Shown here piece after piece: positions 6,681 through 11,622 of a stretch of DNA of 11,622 nucleotides. Each line of letters begins with the position of its first letter. The stretch's first letter is position 1. The stretch is from Burkholderiales bacterium (GTDB lineage: Bacteria > Pseudomonadota > Gammaproteobacteria > Burkholderiales > Burkholderiaceae_C). The notes under the pieces were generated by a model. The model had not been told where the DNA came from, did no database searches, and worked only from the letters and a program-made list of their open reading frames with translations. Location of the stretch: positions 1-11,622 of the forward strand of contig JAABTC010000029.1 in assembly GCA_011390055.1 (NCBI GenBank), given 5' to 3'. The position numbers were made by a program, and so were the translations under genes.

Positions 6681-6700
6681 CTGTAGGAATCCGCTCACAG
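6681..6700. promoter_or_regulatory. CTGTAGG-N6-CTCACAG dyad before the regulator gene
   Basis: CTGTAGGAATCCGCTCACAG starts on the base after the esterase stop and ends 19 bases before the Crp/Fnr ATG. Its first arm equals that of the 4258-4277 dyad read on the minus strand, the spacer length is the same, and the second arm ends in ACAG as there. It may be an operator for the Crp/Fnr-permease pair, possibly bound by that regulator itself; the latter is speculation. Confidence 0.45.
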
Positions 6701-6719
6701 CGCAGCCCGGCCCGCGCCG

Positions 6720-7550
6720 ATGGCTGCCACACGCCTTACGGAAGAGTATCGGGATCGCAACCCGCACCCCACCCTCGCACCTGTGATTGCCGCCCCCCAA
6801 CACGCTTCGGCGGCCATCCAGGCGCCTTCACCGGCTGCGGAGGGGCGCAGCAACCTGTTGCTGGGCACACTGCCGGACAGCGTCTGGCGGCGTGCGCAGG
6901 CGGTGATGCAGTTGATCGATCTGCGCGCAGGGCAGGTGTTGAGTGAGCCGGGCAGCGTGACGTCGTTTGCCACCTTCCCGCTCACCGCCATCGTGTCGCT
7001 GCTCTACATGACGCGTGACGGCGCCTCGACCGAGGTGGCCGTGATCGGCAATGACGGCATGATCGGCCTTGGCTCGCTGATGGGCGGCAATGCGACGCCC
7101 AGCCGCGCGGTCGTGCAGACCGGCGGCAAGGCGCTGCGCATCCCGCTGCCCTGGATGCAGGAGGCCATGGAAGGTGGTGGCGCCCTGCTGGAGGTGGTGA
7201 TGCGCTATTCGCAGGCGTTGATGGCCCAGGTGGCCCAGACCGCCGTGTGCAATCGCTTCCACTCGATCGACCAGCAACTCTCGCGCCGCTTGTTGACCGG
7301 GCACGATTTGTCGCAGGGCGACGAGCTCGAATTGACCCACGAAGCCGCTGCCAGCCTGCTGGGCGTGCGGCGCGAGGGTGTGACTTCGGCGGCTCAGAAG
7401 CTGCGACTGTCGGGCGCCATCCGCTACCGGCGGGGTCACGTGGCCGTGCTGGACCGTGTCCGGCTGGAAGCCGGCAGTTGCGAGTGCTACGCCGTGACCA
7501 GGAAGGCTTACCGGGCGTTGCTGCGCGTGCGGCTGCCGCTCGCCGCCTGA
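6720..7550 (+). CDS. Crp/Fnr family transcription regulator
   Basis: The product has a cyclic-nucleotide-binding-type beta barrel (about 46-150, with FPLTAIVSLLY, EVAVIGNDGMIGLGSLMGG and TPSRAVVQ). A long dimer helix follows (about 155-195), then a winged helix-turn-helix (about 204-246, LTHEAAASLLGVRREGVTSA and then IRYRRGHVAVLD). It belongs to a Crp/Fnr branch common in proteobacteria with the closing signature SCECYAV (253-259). It lacks the amino-terminal Cys cluster of Fnr, so oxygen sensing through an Fe-S cluster is unlikely; the ligand is unknown. The first 45 residues are Ala/Pro-rich and extra to the family. GTG at 6783 is an alternative start, and no ribosome site is clear at either. 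The permease gene begins seven bases after its stop. Confidence 0.9.
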   Translation: MAATRLTEEYRDRNPHPTLAPVIAAPQHASAAIQAPSPAAEGRSNLLLGTLPDSVWRRAQAVMQLIDLRAGQVLSEPGSVTSFATFPLTAIVSLLYMTRDGASTEVAVIGNDGMIGLGSLMGGNATPSRAVVQTGGKALRIPLPWMQEAMEGGGALLEVVMRYSQALMAQVAQTAVCNRFHSIDQQLSRRLLTGHDLSQGDELELTHEAAASLLGVRREGVTSAAQKLRLSGAIRYRRGHVAVLDRVRLEAGSCECYAVTRKAYRALLRVRLPLAA

Positions 7551-7557
7551 GGCGGCC

Positions 7558-8763
7558 ATGGCGGTCACAGCGGACCGTTCCGGGCCCGGTCCCGGCGATG
7601 TCTTGGCCAGCGACGGCGTTGCGCACACCGATTTTCCGGAATCCCAGCAGGAACCCGCTGCCAGCACGCCCAGCGTGCCGGTGCACGTGCGCAACGTGGC
7701 GCTGGTCGTGCTCGCCGTCATCGCCTGCATCGGCGTGCTGCATTGGGCAGCTTCGGTCATCGTGCCCATGCTGCTGGGCATCGTCTTCAGTTATGCGCTC
7801 ACGCCGATCGTCAACCGTCTGGTGAGCTGGCGCCTGCCGCGCCCGTTGGCAGCGGCCGTGCTGCTGGTCACGCTGCTCGGCGGCGCCGGCGGCATGGCAT
7901 GGAAGCTGAGCGACGACGCCATGGCGTTGGTGCAGTCGCTGCCTGAAGCGGCGCAGAAACTTCGCCATGGCGTTGAACGAACGCGCAACCAGACCCAGGG
8001 CGGTGCGATCGAGAAGGTGCAGCAGGCCGCGGCCGAAATCGAACGGGCCACCGAATCGAAGACGGCGACACCCGCACCGCGCGGCGTGACCAAGGTGCAG
8101 ATCGAGAAGCCCAGGTTCGCGGTTTCGGACTATCTGTGGAGCAGCACGCTTGGGCTGGCCGCGGCGGTGGCGCAGGCCGTGGTGGTGATCTTCATCACCT
8201 TCTTCCTGCTCGCCTCGGGCGACACCTTCCGCCGCAAGATGGTGCGCATCGCGGGGCCCGACTTCGGCACCCGCCGCATCACCCTGCAGGCGCTGGACGA
8301 AATCGACCTGCAGATCCAGCGCTACCTGATGGTCCAGGTGATCACCAGCGTGGCGGTCGGTCTCGCGATCTGGGTCGGCTTTCGCTGGATCGGCGTGGAG
8401 CAGGCGGCGGTGTGGGGCGTGGTCGCGTTTGTGCTCAACTTCATCCCGTACTTCGGCAGCATCCTGCTCAGCGGCGCTTCGGCCTTGATGGGCTTCGTGC
8501 AATTCGGCAATTTCGAGATGGCCCTGACCGTCGGCGGCTTCGCCTTCATCGTCAACAGCCTCGAAGGCTATGTGCTCACGCCGTGGCTCACCAGCAAGGC
8601 CAGCCGGATGAATGCCGTCGCGGTGTTCGTCGGGGTGCTGGCCTTCGGCTGGATCTGGGGCGCCTGGGGGCTGTTCCTCGGCGTGCCGATCATGATGGTG
8701 ATCAAGGCGGTGTGCGACCGCGTGGAAGAATTCAAGCCGGTCGGCGAAATGCTCGGGCAGTGA
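7558..8763 (+). CDS. AI-2E family (PerM-like) membrane permease
   Basis: A 401-residue polytopic protein of the AI-2E/PerM family. Two helices (about 46-62 and 64-86) and one at about 97-117 come first, followed by a polar loop (about 118-192). Then come a helix at 195-218 and a Gly-rich carboxyl half with about four more helices containing NFIPYFGS (294-301) and EGYVLTPWL. Family members export small molecules or ions; some act on AI-2 and some as Na+/H+ antiporters, so the substrate cannot be named. A 45-residue polar, Pro/Ser-rich amino end precedes the first helix. The ATG follows the regulator stop by seven bases (TGAGGCGGCCATG), with a weak ribosome site overlapping that stop, so the two genes are surely co-transcribed. 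It ends four bases from the convergent gene. Confidence 0.9.
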   Translation: MAVTADRSGPGPGDVLASDGVAHTDFPESQQEPAASTPSVPVHVRNVALVVLAVIACIGVLHWAASVIVPMLLGIVFSYALTPIVNRLVSWRLPRPLAAAVLLVTLLGGAGGMAWKLSDDAMALVQSLPEAAQKLRHGVERTRNQTQGGAIEKVQQAAAEIERATESKTATPAPRGVTKVQIEKPRFAVSDYLWSSTLGLAAAVAQAVVVIFITFFLLASGDTFRRKMVRIAGPDFGTRRITLQALDEIDLQIQRYLMVQVITSVAVGLAIWVGFRWIGVEQAAVWGVVAFVLNFIPYFGSILLSGASALMGFVQFGNFEMALTVGGFAFIVNSLEGYVLTPWLTSKASRMNAVAVFVGVLAFGWIWGAWGLFLGVPIMMVIKAVCDRVEEFKPVGEMLGQ

Positions 8764-8767
8764 AAGC

Positions 8768-9685
8768 CTAGCCGCCGGAGGCTTCCTGCTGAGCGCGGCG
8801 CTGCGCGCGCTTGAGTGACAGGTATTGGCCTCGGTCGAGTTCGCGCAACTGCCGCGGGTAGCGCTCGACGCCGGTCTGCCAATTGGCCAGGCGTCGTTCG
8901 AACTGGCGCGCCGGCGGCAGGGCCAGCGAGGCCAGGTACGCCTCGATCGCCAGGTAGTAGCGCATGGTGTTGCGTTCGACCACGCCGCGCGATCCGCCCA
9001 CCAGCATCAACTGCCCGTCCTGCGTTCGGCCCAGCTCCGAAAAGCCGACTTTGTCTCGACCCAGCGTCGACAGGTAGGTCTTCATGGCCAGACGCGCAGC
9101 GAAACCCACCCGGTACGAGTACGACAGGTGCAGAAAACTGTGTTGGGCGTCCAAGGCGACCAGCTGGACGTCGATGCGGTAATCGTGCGTGCCGAGCGGC
9201 CCTTCGTCGGCTTCGAGGCGCAAACGCAGGTAGTCGGGCTCCCGCGCCACCACGCGGTAGTTGAAATCCAACCGGTAGGCGCGCGCCAGGGGCTGGTCGT
9301 GCTTGCTGCCCACGACCAGGGCCAGGGTTTCGCCGCCTTCGGCCTGGGCGCCGCGGCAGGATTTGACATTCAAGTGCAGGAACAGGATCTCGCACCATTG
9401 CGCGGTGCCCTGCAACGCACCGGCGATGCGGGTGTAGGCGCCGTCGAGCCGAGCATGCACATCGCCCTCGATCCGCTCGCCTGCCTCGTTCGAAGCCAGT
9501 ACCAAAGGCCGTCCGTAAGGGCTGTCGGACAGCTGCTGGGAAAGCGTCGCATGGCGTGCGCGCAGCGCGTCGCCGCTCTGTGCCAGCGCGGGGAGGGCGC
9601 CAGCCGCCACGGCCAGCGCGACCATCCCGTGCCGCAAGCCCAGCCCACGGCCTACGCCCGTGGGCCGAGGGCTGCGACGGATCAC
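8768..9685 (-). CDS. Exported protein of unknown function, possibly START-like
   Basis: A product of about 305 residues with an export signal: an Arg-rich start (RRSPRPTGVGRG), a hydrophobic core (MVALAVAAGALPA) and cleavage after ALAQ at about 36. The mature part has an alternating strand/helix layout, two Cys residues in QWCEILFLHLNVKSC (98 and 110) that could form a disulfide, and a basic carboxyl helix (LKRAQRRAQQ). The layout recalls a START-like lipid-binding fold, but this is a weak guess from pattern only. I choose GTG at 9685 as start because its GTGA overlaps the stop of the upstream gene, a common coupling signal, and because it gives the signal peptide a basic start. ATG at 9625 is the alternative. 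The frame is open further up, but only across the neighbour. Confidence 0.75.
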   Translation of the reverse strand: MIRRSPRPTGVGRGLGLRHGMVALAVAAGALPALAQSGDALRARHATLSQQLSDSPYGRPLVLASNEAGERIEGDVHARLDGAYTRIAGALQGTAQWCEILFLHLNVKSCRGAQAEGGETLALVVGSKHDQPLARAYRLDFNYRVVAREPDYLRLRLEADEGPLGTHDYRIDVQLVALDAQHSFLHLSYSYRVGFAARLAMKTYLSTLGRDKVGFSELGRTQDGQLMLVGGSRGVVERNTMRYYLAIEAYLASLALPPARQFERRLANWQTGVERYPRQLRELDRGQYLSLKRAQRRAQQEASGG

Positions 9686-9870
9686 ACCGACGGCGTGACC
9701 GGCGTCACCGGCGTGCGCAAGGCGCCGCCTTCGCCTTCCCAGGTGGTCACCGGAGCGGGCTTGGCGGCACTCTTGTCGACCGGCTGCGCGAGCCGGCGCG
9801 TGCGGCGCTTCTGGTCCCATTGGTAGAGGGCATAGCCGGCAGCGACCAGGGGAACAAGCTTTCTGAACAT
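9682..9870 (-). CDS. Small membrane-anchored protein
   Basis: The 62-residue product begins MFRKLVPLVAAGYALYQW, one short membrane segment after a basic residue pair. A basic patch follows (DQKRRTRRLAQ), then a Pro/Thr-rich tail (RTPVTPVTPSV). The minus strand carries GGAGTCTGTTC before the ATG, a good ribosome site. Its stop overlaps the GTG start of the exported protein (GTGA), so the pair is probably translated together and may work together at the membrane. No family is recognised. Confidence 0.72.
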   Translation of the reverse strand: MFRKLVPLVAAGYALYQWDQKRRTRRLAQPVDKSAAKPAPVTTWEGEGGALRTPVTPVTPSV

Positions 9871-9886
9871 GAACAGACTCCATCGT

Positions 9887-9901
9887 CATCGCGTCGCGAT
9901 G
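9887..9901. promoter_or_regulatory. Perfect 15-bp dyad upstream of the small membrane protein
   Basis: CATCGCG-T-CGCGATG has perfect seven-base arms around one base. It ends 17 bases before the ATG of the 62-residue protein, just outside its ribosome site. It could be an operator or a 5' leader hairpin. One such palindrome is expected by chance in a window of this size, so the position is the main argument. Confidence 0.3.
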
Positions 9902-9938
9902 CAGCGACATCACCCGATCTTGCTGCGCCGCAGCCGTG

Positions 9939-9944
9939 TCAACC
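9939..9944 (-). promoter_or_regulatory. Possible -35 box TTGACA
   Basis: A perfect TTGACA on the minus strand, 69 bases before the ATG of the small membrane protein. The bases 16-18 downstream (AAGATCGGG) are a poor -10, so this is only a candidate. Confidence 0.2.
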
Positions 9945-9965
9945 AGCCCAGCATGACGCATCGTG

Positions 9966-10001
9966 CTGTAGGACTGCATGAGCGCTGCCGTGCCTGTAGG
10001 A
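9966..10001 (+). promoter_or_regulatory. Two direct CTGTAGGA copies in a divergent intergenic region
   Basis: Two copies of CTGTAGGAC start at 9966 and 9994, exactly 28 bases apart. They lie in the 262-base gap between the small membrane protein (-) and the 76-residue protein (+). The first is part of CGTGCTGTAGG, shared with the dyad at 4258-4277. Neither copy has the second arm. The gap also holds a small hairpin AGCGG-AGAA-CCGCT at 10010-10023. It should carry promoters for both flanking genes. Confidence 0.4.
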
Positions 10002-10132
10002 CGAATCGCAGCGGAGAACCGCTCGAGGCCTGACAGGCATTCGCGTCAACCACTGGCCGTAGCAGGCTCGCGGCTTGCTTAGCATTGGGTCGAGCGGTCG
10101 GTACAGCTTCAATCCGACCCAGGAGTTCCACG

Positions 10133-10363
10133 ATGAATGCAGAGCCTCTCACCCTTCTGGACACCCCCCCGCGGGTCTCGCACCCGACGTTCGAAGTGCG
10201 ATTCTGGTCGTTGTTTCAACCCGGCCGTGCCCTGTCTTTTCCGTGCGACGATCAGGGGCGGGTCGACCTCGACGCCCTCAGCGAGACCGCCCGAAACAAC
10301 TATCTCTTCGCGCGCGCCACGGTGGGTCGCGAACACGGCAGCCCGCAAATCTGCATTGCTTGA
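10133..10363 (+). CDS. Conserved small protein, 76 residues
   Basis: The product has a compact, well-ordered look: LLDTPPRVSHPTFEVRFWSLFQPGR, then FPCDDQGRVDLDALSETARNNYLFARATVGREHG. I recall very similar short proteins in Burkholderiales genomes, annotated hypothetical; this is from memory and not checked. There is no signal peptide or membrane segment. One Cys (in FPCDD) is present. The ATG is preceded by AGGAGTTCCACG, a strong ribosome site. It is followed after 123 bases by the general stress protein on the same strand. Function unknown. Confidence 0.82.
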   Translation: MNAEPLTLLDTPPRVSHPTFEVRFWSLFQPGRALSFPCDDQGRVDLDALSETARNNYLFARATVGREHGSPQICIA

Positions 10364-10486
10364 TCAGCCGCAAGTAGGACATCGCCGACCCGGGCGCCCG
10401 GCATCGACCGATTACGGGCGTCCGAAGGCGCGCGCACCATCGTGCACCTTGCCGCCGCGCGGCCACGACATGCAGGAAGCCCACGA
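10364..10486. other. 123-base intergenic gap with a 12-bp palindrome
   Basis: The only structure seen is a perfect palindrome CCGGGCGCCCGG at 10390-10401, without a following T run. It may weakly separate the 76-residue gene from the stress protein gene. No promoter is clear. Confidence 0.3.
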
Positions 10487-10987
10487 ATGAAGATCGCCAA
10501 GCAGGACAGCCCGGAGCGTCAACGTCTTGCCGATCTCGTGGAACCCGCCCGCGTGGCGATGTTGACGACGCTCGACGGACAGGGCCAGCTGACCAGCAAG
10601 CCGATGTCGCCCGTCGAACTGGATGCGCAGGGTTGCCTCTGGTTCTTCACCGACGTCCACAGCACCTCGTCCGCGCAGCTCGAGCGATTGAACCTGAGTT
10701 TTTGCAACGTCGAGCGTGGCGACTACGTGTCGGTGGTGGGCCGGGGTGAATTGCTCGAGGATCTGGAGCGCGCGAAAGAGCTGTGGACGCCGATGGCGCG
10801 CCCGTGGTTTCCTGACGGCCCGGCATCGCCGCAGCTTCGACTGTTGAAGATCGTCCCCAACAGCGCCGAGTATTGGGATTCGCCGAACAGCAAGATGGTG
10901 CGGCTGTTCGCCATCGCTGCGTCGGTGGCTGCCGCCAAGCCGGTCGGCTTGGGCGAGCACGGCAACCTCGAGGTTGCCCGGCCCTGA
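10487..10987 (+). CDS. General stress protein, PNP-oxidase-like FMN-binding fold
   Basis: A 166-residue product of the general stress protein 26 group (pyridoxamine-5'-phosphate-oxidase-like split barrel). Visible signatures are VAMLTTLDGQGQLTSKPMSP (23-42), LWFFTDVHST (51-60), DYVSVVGRGELLED (79-92) and the closing KIVPNSAEYWDSPNSKM (121-137). Family members bind FMN or FAD in the cytoplasm and are induced by general stress; the substrate is unknown. The ATG at 10487 is chosen because GCAGGAAG lies at a suitable distance and because the family begins near here; an in-frame ATG at 10442 would only add an Arg/Pro-rich stretch. The collagen-like gene begins 53 bases after the stop. Confidence 0.92.
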   Translation: MKIAKQDSPERQRLADLVEPARVAMLTTLDGQGQLTSKPMSPVELDAQGCLWFFTDVHSTSSAQLERLNLSFCNVERGDYVSVVGRGELLEDLERAKELWTPMARPWFPDGPASPQLRLLKIVPNSAEYWDSPNSKMVRLFAIAASVAAAKPVGLGEHGNLEVARP

Positions 10988-11040
10988 CCTGTCTCACCCT
11001 CCTGTCCTTTTCCCACAACAAGACCCCAACGGAGTCCACC

Positions 11041-11340
11041 ATGACCCAACTGCATCTCGTTTCTGCTCTCTTCGCCGCTGCCGTGACCCTCGCCGCGTGC
11101 GATCGCCCGACGGTCGTTGCCGTGCCGCCCTCGCCGGCGGTGGTGACGGTTCCGGGTCCCGCCGGTCCGGCTGGTCCCCAAGGCAGCACCGGCAGCACCG
11201 GCGACACCGGTAGCACGGGTAGCACCGGTAGCACGGGTAGCACGGGTAGCACGGGTTACACCGGCGCAACCGGCGCGACCGGTGCCACCGGCTCCGGTAC
11301 CACGGTCATCGTCACGCCGGCTGCTTCTGCACCCAAGTGA
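11041..11340 (+). CDS. Collagen-like lipoprotein
   Basis: The 99-residue product has a lipoprotein signal (MTQLHLVSALFAAAVTLAAC, Cys20 in the lipobox LAAC). A Pro/Val linker (about 21-38) follows, then sixteen Gly-X-Y triplets (39-86) and a short tail ending ASAPK. The triplets begin GPAGPAGPQ and continue mostly as GST and GAT, so a short collagen-type triple helix standing out from the membrane is likely. Thr in the third position is also seen in Bacillus exosporium collagen-like proteins; here no hydroxyproline would be made. The ATG is preceded by ACGGAGTCCACC, a strong ribosome site. The next gene, a phospholipase-D-like lipoprotein, begins 22 bases after the stop. Function unknown; membrane surface adhesion or spacing is inference. 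Confidence 0.88.
   Translation: MTQLHLVSALFAAAVTLAACDRPTVVAVPPSPAVVTVPGPAGPAGPQGSTGSTGDTGSTGSTGSTGSTGSTGYTGATGATGATGSGTTVIVTPAASAPK
11155..11298 (+). repeat. Gly-X-Y coding repeat with 9-bp periodicity
   Basis: Sixteen Gly-X-Y codon triplets in a row. The core at 11182-11262 is near-identical 9-base units of the type GGTAGCACG/GGCAGCACC. Such a tract can gain or lose units by slippage while keeping frame. Confidence 0.88.
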
Positions 11341-11362
11341 CAACGAGCGGCACCCCCGGCTT

Positions 11363-11622
11363 GTGCGCAGGCCGTGGGTTGCGCTGCTCGTCGGGCTCTG
11401 CGCCGGGCTGACAGCCTGCGCCAGCCTGCCGACCTTCGTTCCTGACCTGCAGCGCCGCGCGTCAAGCGCAGCGGCGCCAGTTCAGCTGACGGGCGCGCGC
11501 GGCCCGTTGTCGCCTGCCCAGAGCAGGGCGGTGCTCGCGCGCCTGGCGGGTACGGCCCGCGAAGGCGACATCTTCGAGCGTCACCTGGCGGTCGAGGAAG
11601 CTGTTGCCGGAGCACCGCTGAC
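11363..11622 (+). CDS. Phospholipase-D-like lipoprotein, 5' part only
   Basis: The frame runs off the right edge after 86 complete codons. It starts VRRPWVALLVGLCAGLTAC, a lipoprotein signal with Cys19 in the lipobox LTAC. Next come LTGARGPLSPAQSRAVLARL and then GDIFERHLAVEEAVAGAPL. This opening resembles the amino end of cardiolipin-synthase/phospholipase-D-like proteins of Burkholderiales, in which the catalytic motifs come later; this is from memory and those motifs lie outside the window. The GTG at 11363 is the best start seen, with a weak ribosome site. The collagen-like gene ends 22 bases before, so one transcript is likely. Confidence 0.6.
   Translation, partial: MRRPWVALLVGLCAGLTACASLPTFVPDLQRRASSAAAPVQLTGARGPLSPAQSRAVLARLAGTAREGDIFERHLAVEEAVAGAPL

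Noticed and set aside
6982..8502. Very long minus-strand open frame across the regulator and permease
   Set aside because: His/Arg/Gln-rich composition typical of the antisense of a high-GC gene; both plus-strand genes are clear family members.
9521..9536. CTGTCGGACAG, resembling the dyad arms
   Set aside because: It lies inside the coding sequence of the exported protein and lacks the six-base spacing.
9686..9979. Upstream extension of the exported-protein frame to an ATG at 9979
   Set aside because: It overlaps the 62-residue protein, is Arg-rich and irregular, and would bury the signal peptide about 100 residues inside.
11155..11298. CRISPR-like short regular repeats
   Set aside because: Nine-base period without unique spacers, in frame with Gly-X-Y codons; it is a coding repeat.
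10723..11343. Minus-strand frame with ATRATRATG-type repeats
   Set aside because: The repeats are the antisense reading of the collagen-coding tract; the plus strand has a lipobox and a ribosome site.

Overview
The window is high-GC DNA with the codon use and gene families of a betaproteobacterium, most likely Burkholderiales. The Fe-superoxide dismutase, the FMN-fold general stress protein, the PHB-depolymerase-like esterase, the Crp/Fnr regulator and two small conserved proteins all look like that order. The genus is not resolved and this placement is inference from protein appearance. No tRNA, rRNA, CRISPR, transposase or phage gene was seen, so this looks like resident chromosome.

Layout. 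Bases 9-1456 (+): a short PAS-domain protein overlaps the Fe-SOD gene sodB by one base, and a small lipoprotein follows sodB. A perfect hairpin at 1484-1507 separates this group from 1527-4121 (-): a divergent L,D-transpeptidase-like protein, a secreted Gly/Ser/Thr/Met-rich repeat protein, a glycine-zipper protein and a GlsB/YeaQ-type membrane protein. Bases 4333-8763 (+) hold a run of four genes: a cardiolipin-synthase-like phospholipase D, a PHB-depolymerase-type esterase, a Crp/Fnr regulator and an AI-2E-type permease. Bases 8768-9870 (-) hold a small membrane protein translationally coupled to a secreted protein that may have a START-like fold. Bases 10133-11622 (+) hold a 76-residue conserved protein, a general stress protein, a collagen-like lipoprotein and the start of a second phospholipase-D-type lipoprotein cut by the window edge.

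How it fits together. Most products are either cell-envelope proteins (lipoproteins, transpeptidase, GlsB, glycine zipper, two phospholipase D enzymes, permease) or oxidative/general stress proteins (SOD, general stress protein). The region reads as a stress and envelope-maintenance neighbourhood rather than one pathway. A short sequence, CTGTAGG, recurs in intergenic DNA. In two places it forms one arm of a 20-base dyad, CTGTAGG-N6-C(C/T)(G/C)ACAG, and it is the best candidate here for a shared, possibly undescribed regulatory element.

No complete new enzymatic or defence system is evident. The most distinctive items are the recurrent dyad, the L,D-transpeptidase with Phe in place of the motif His, the two low-complexity repeat proteins, and the collagen-like lipoprotein placed directly before a phospholipase D lipoprotein.
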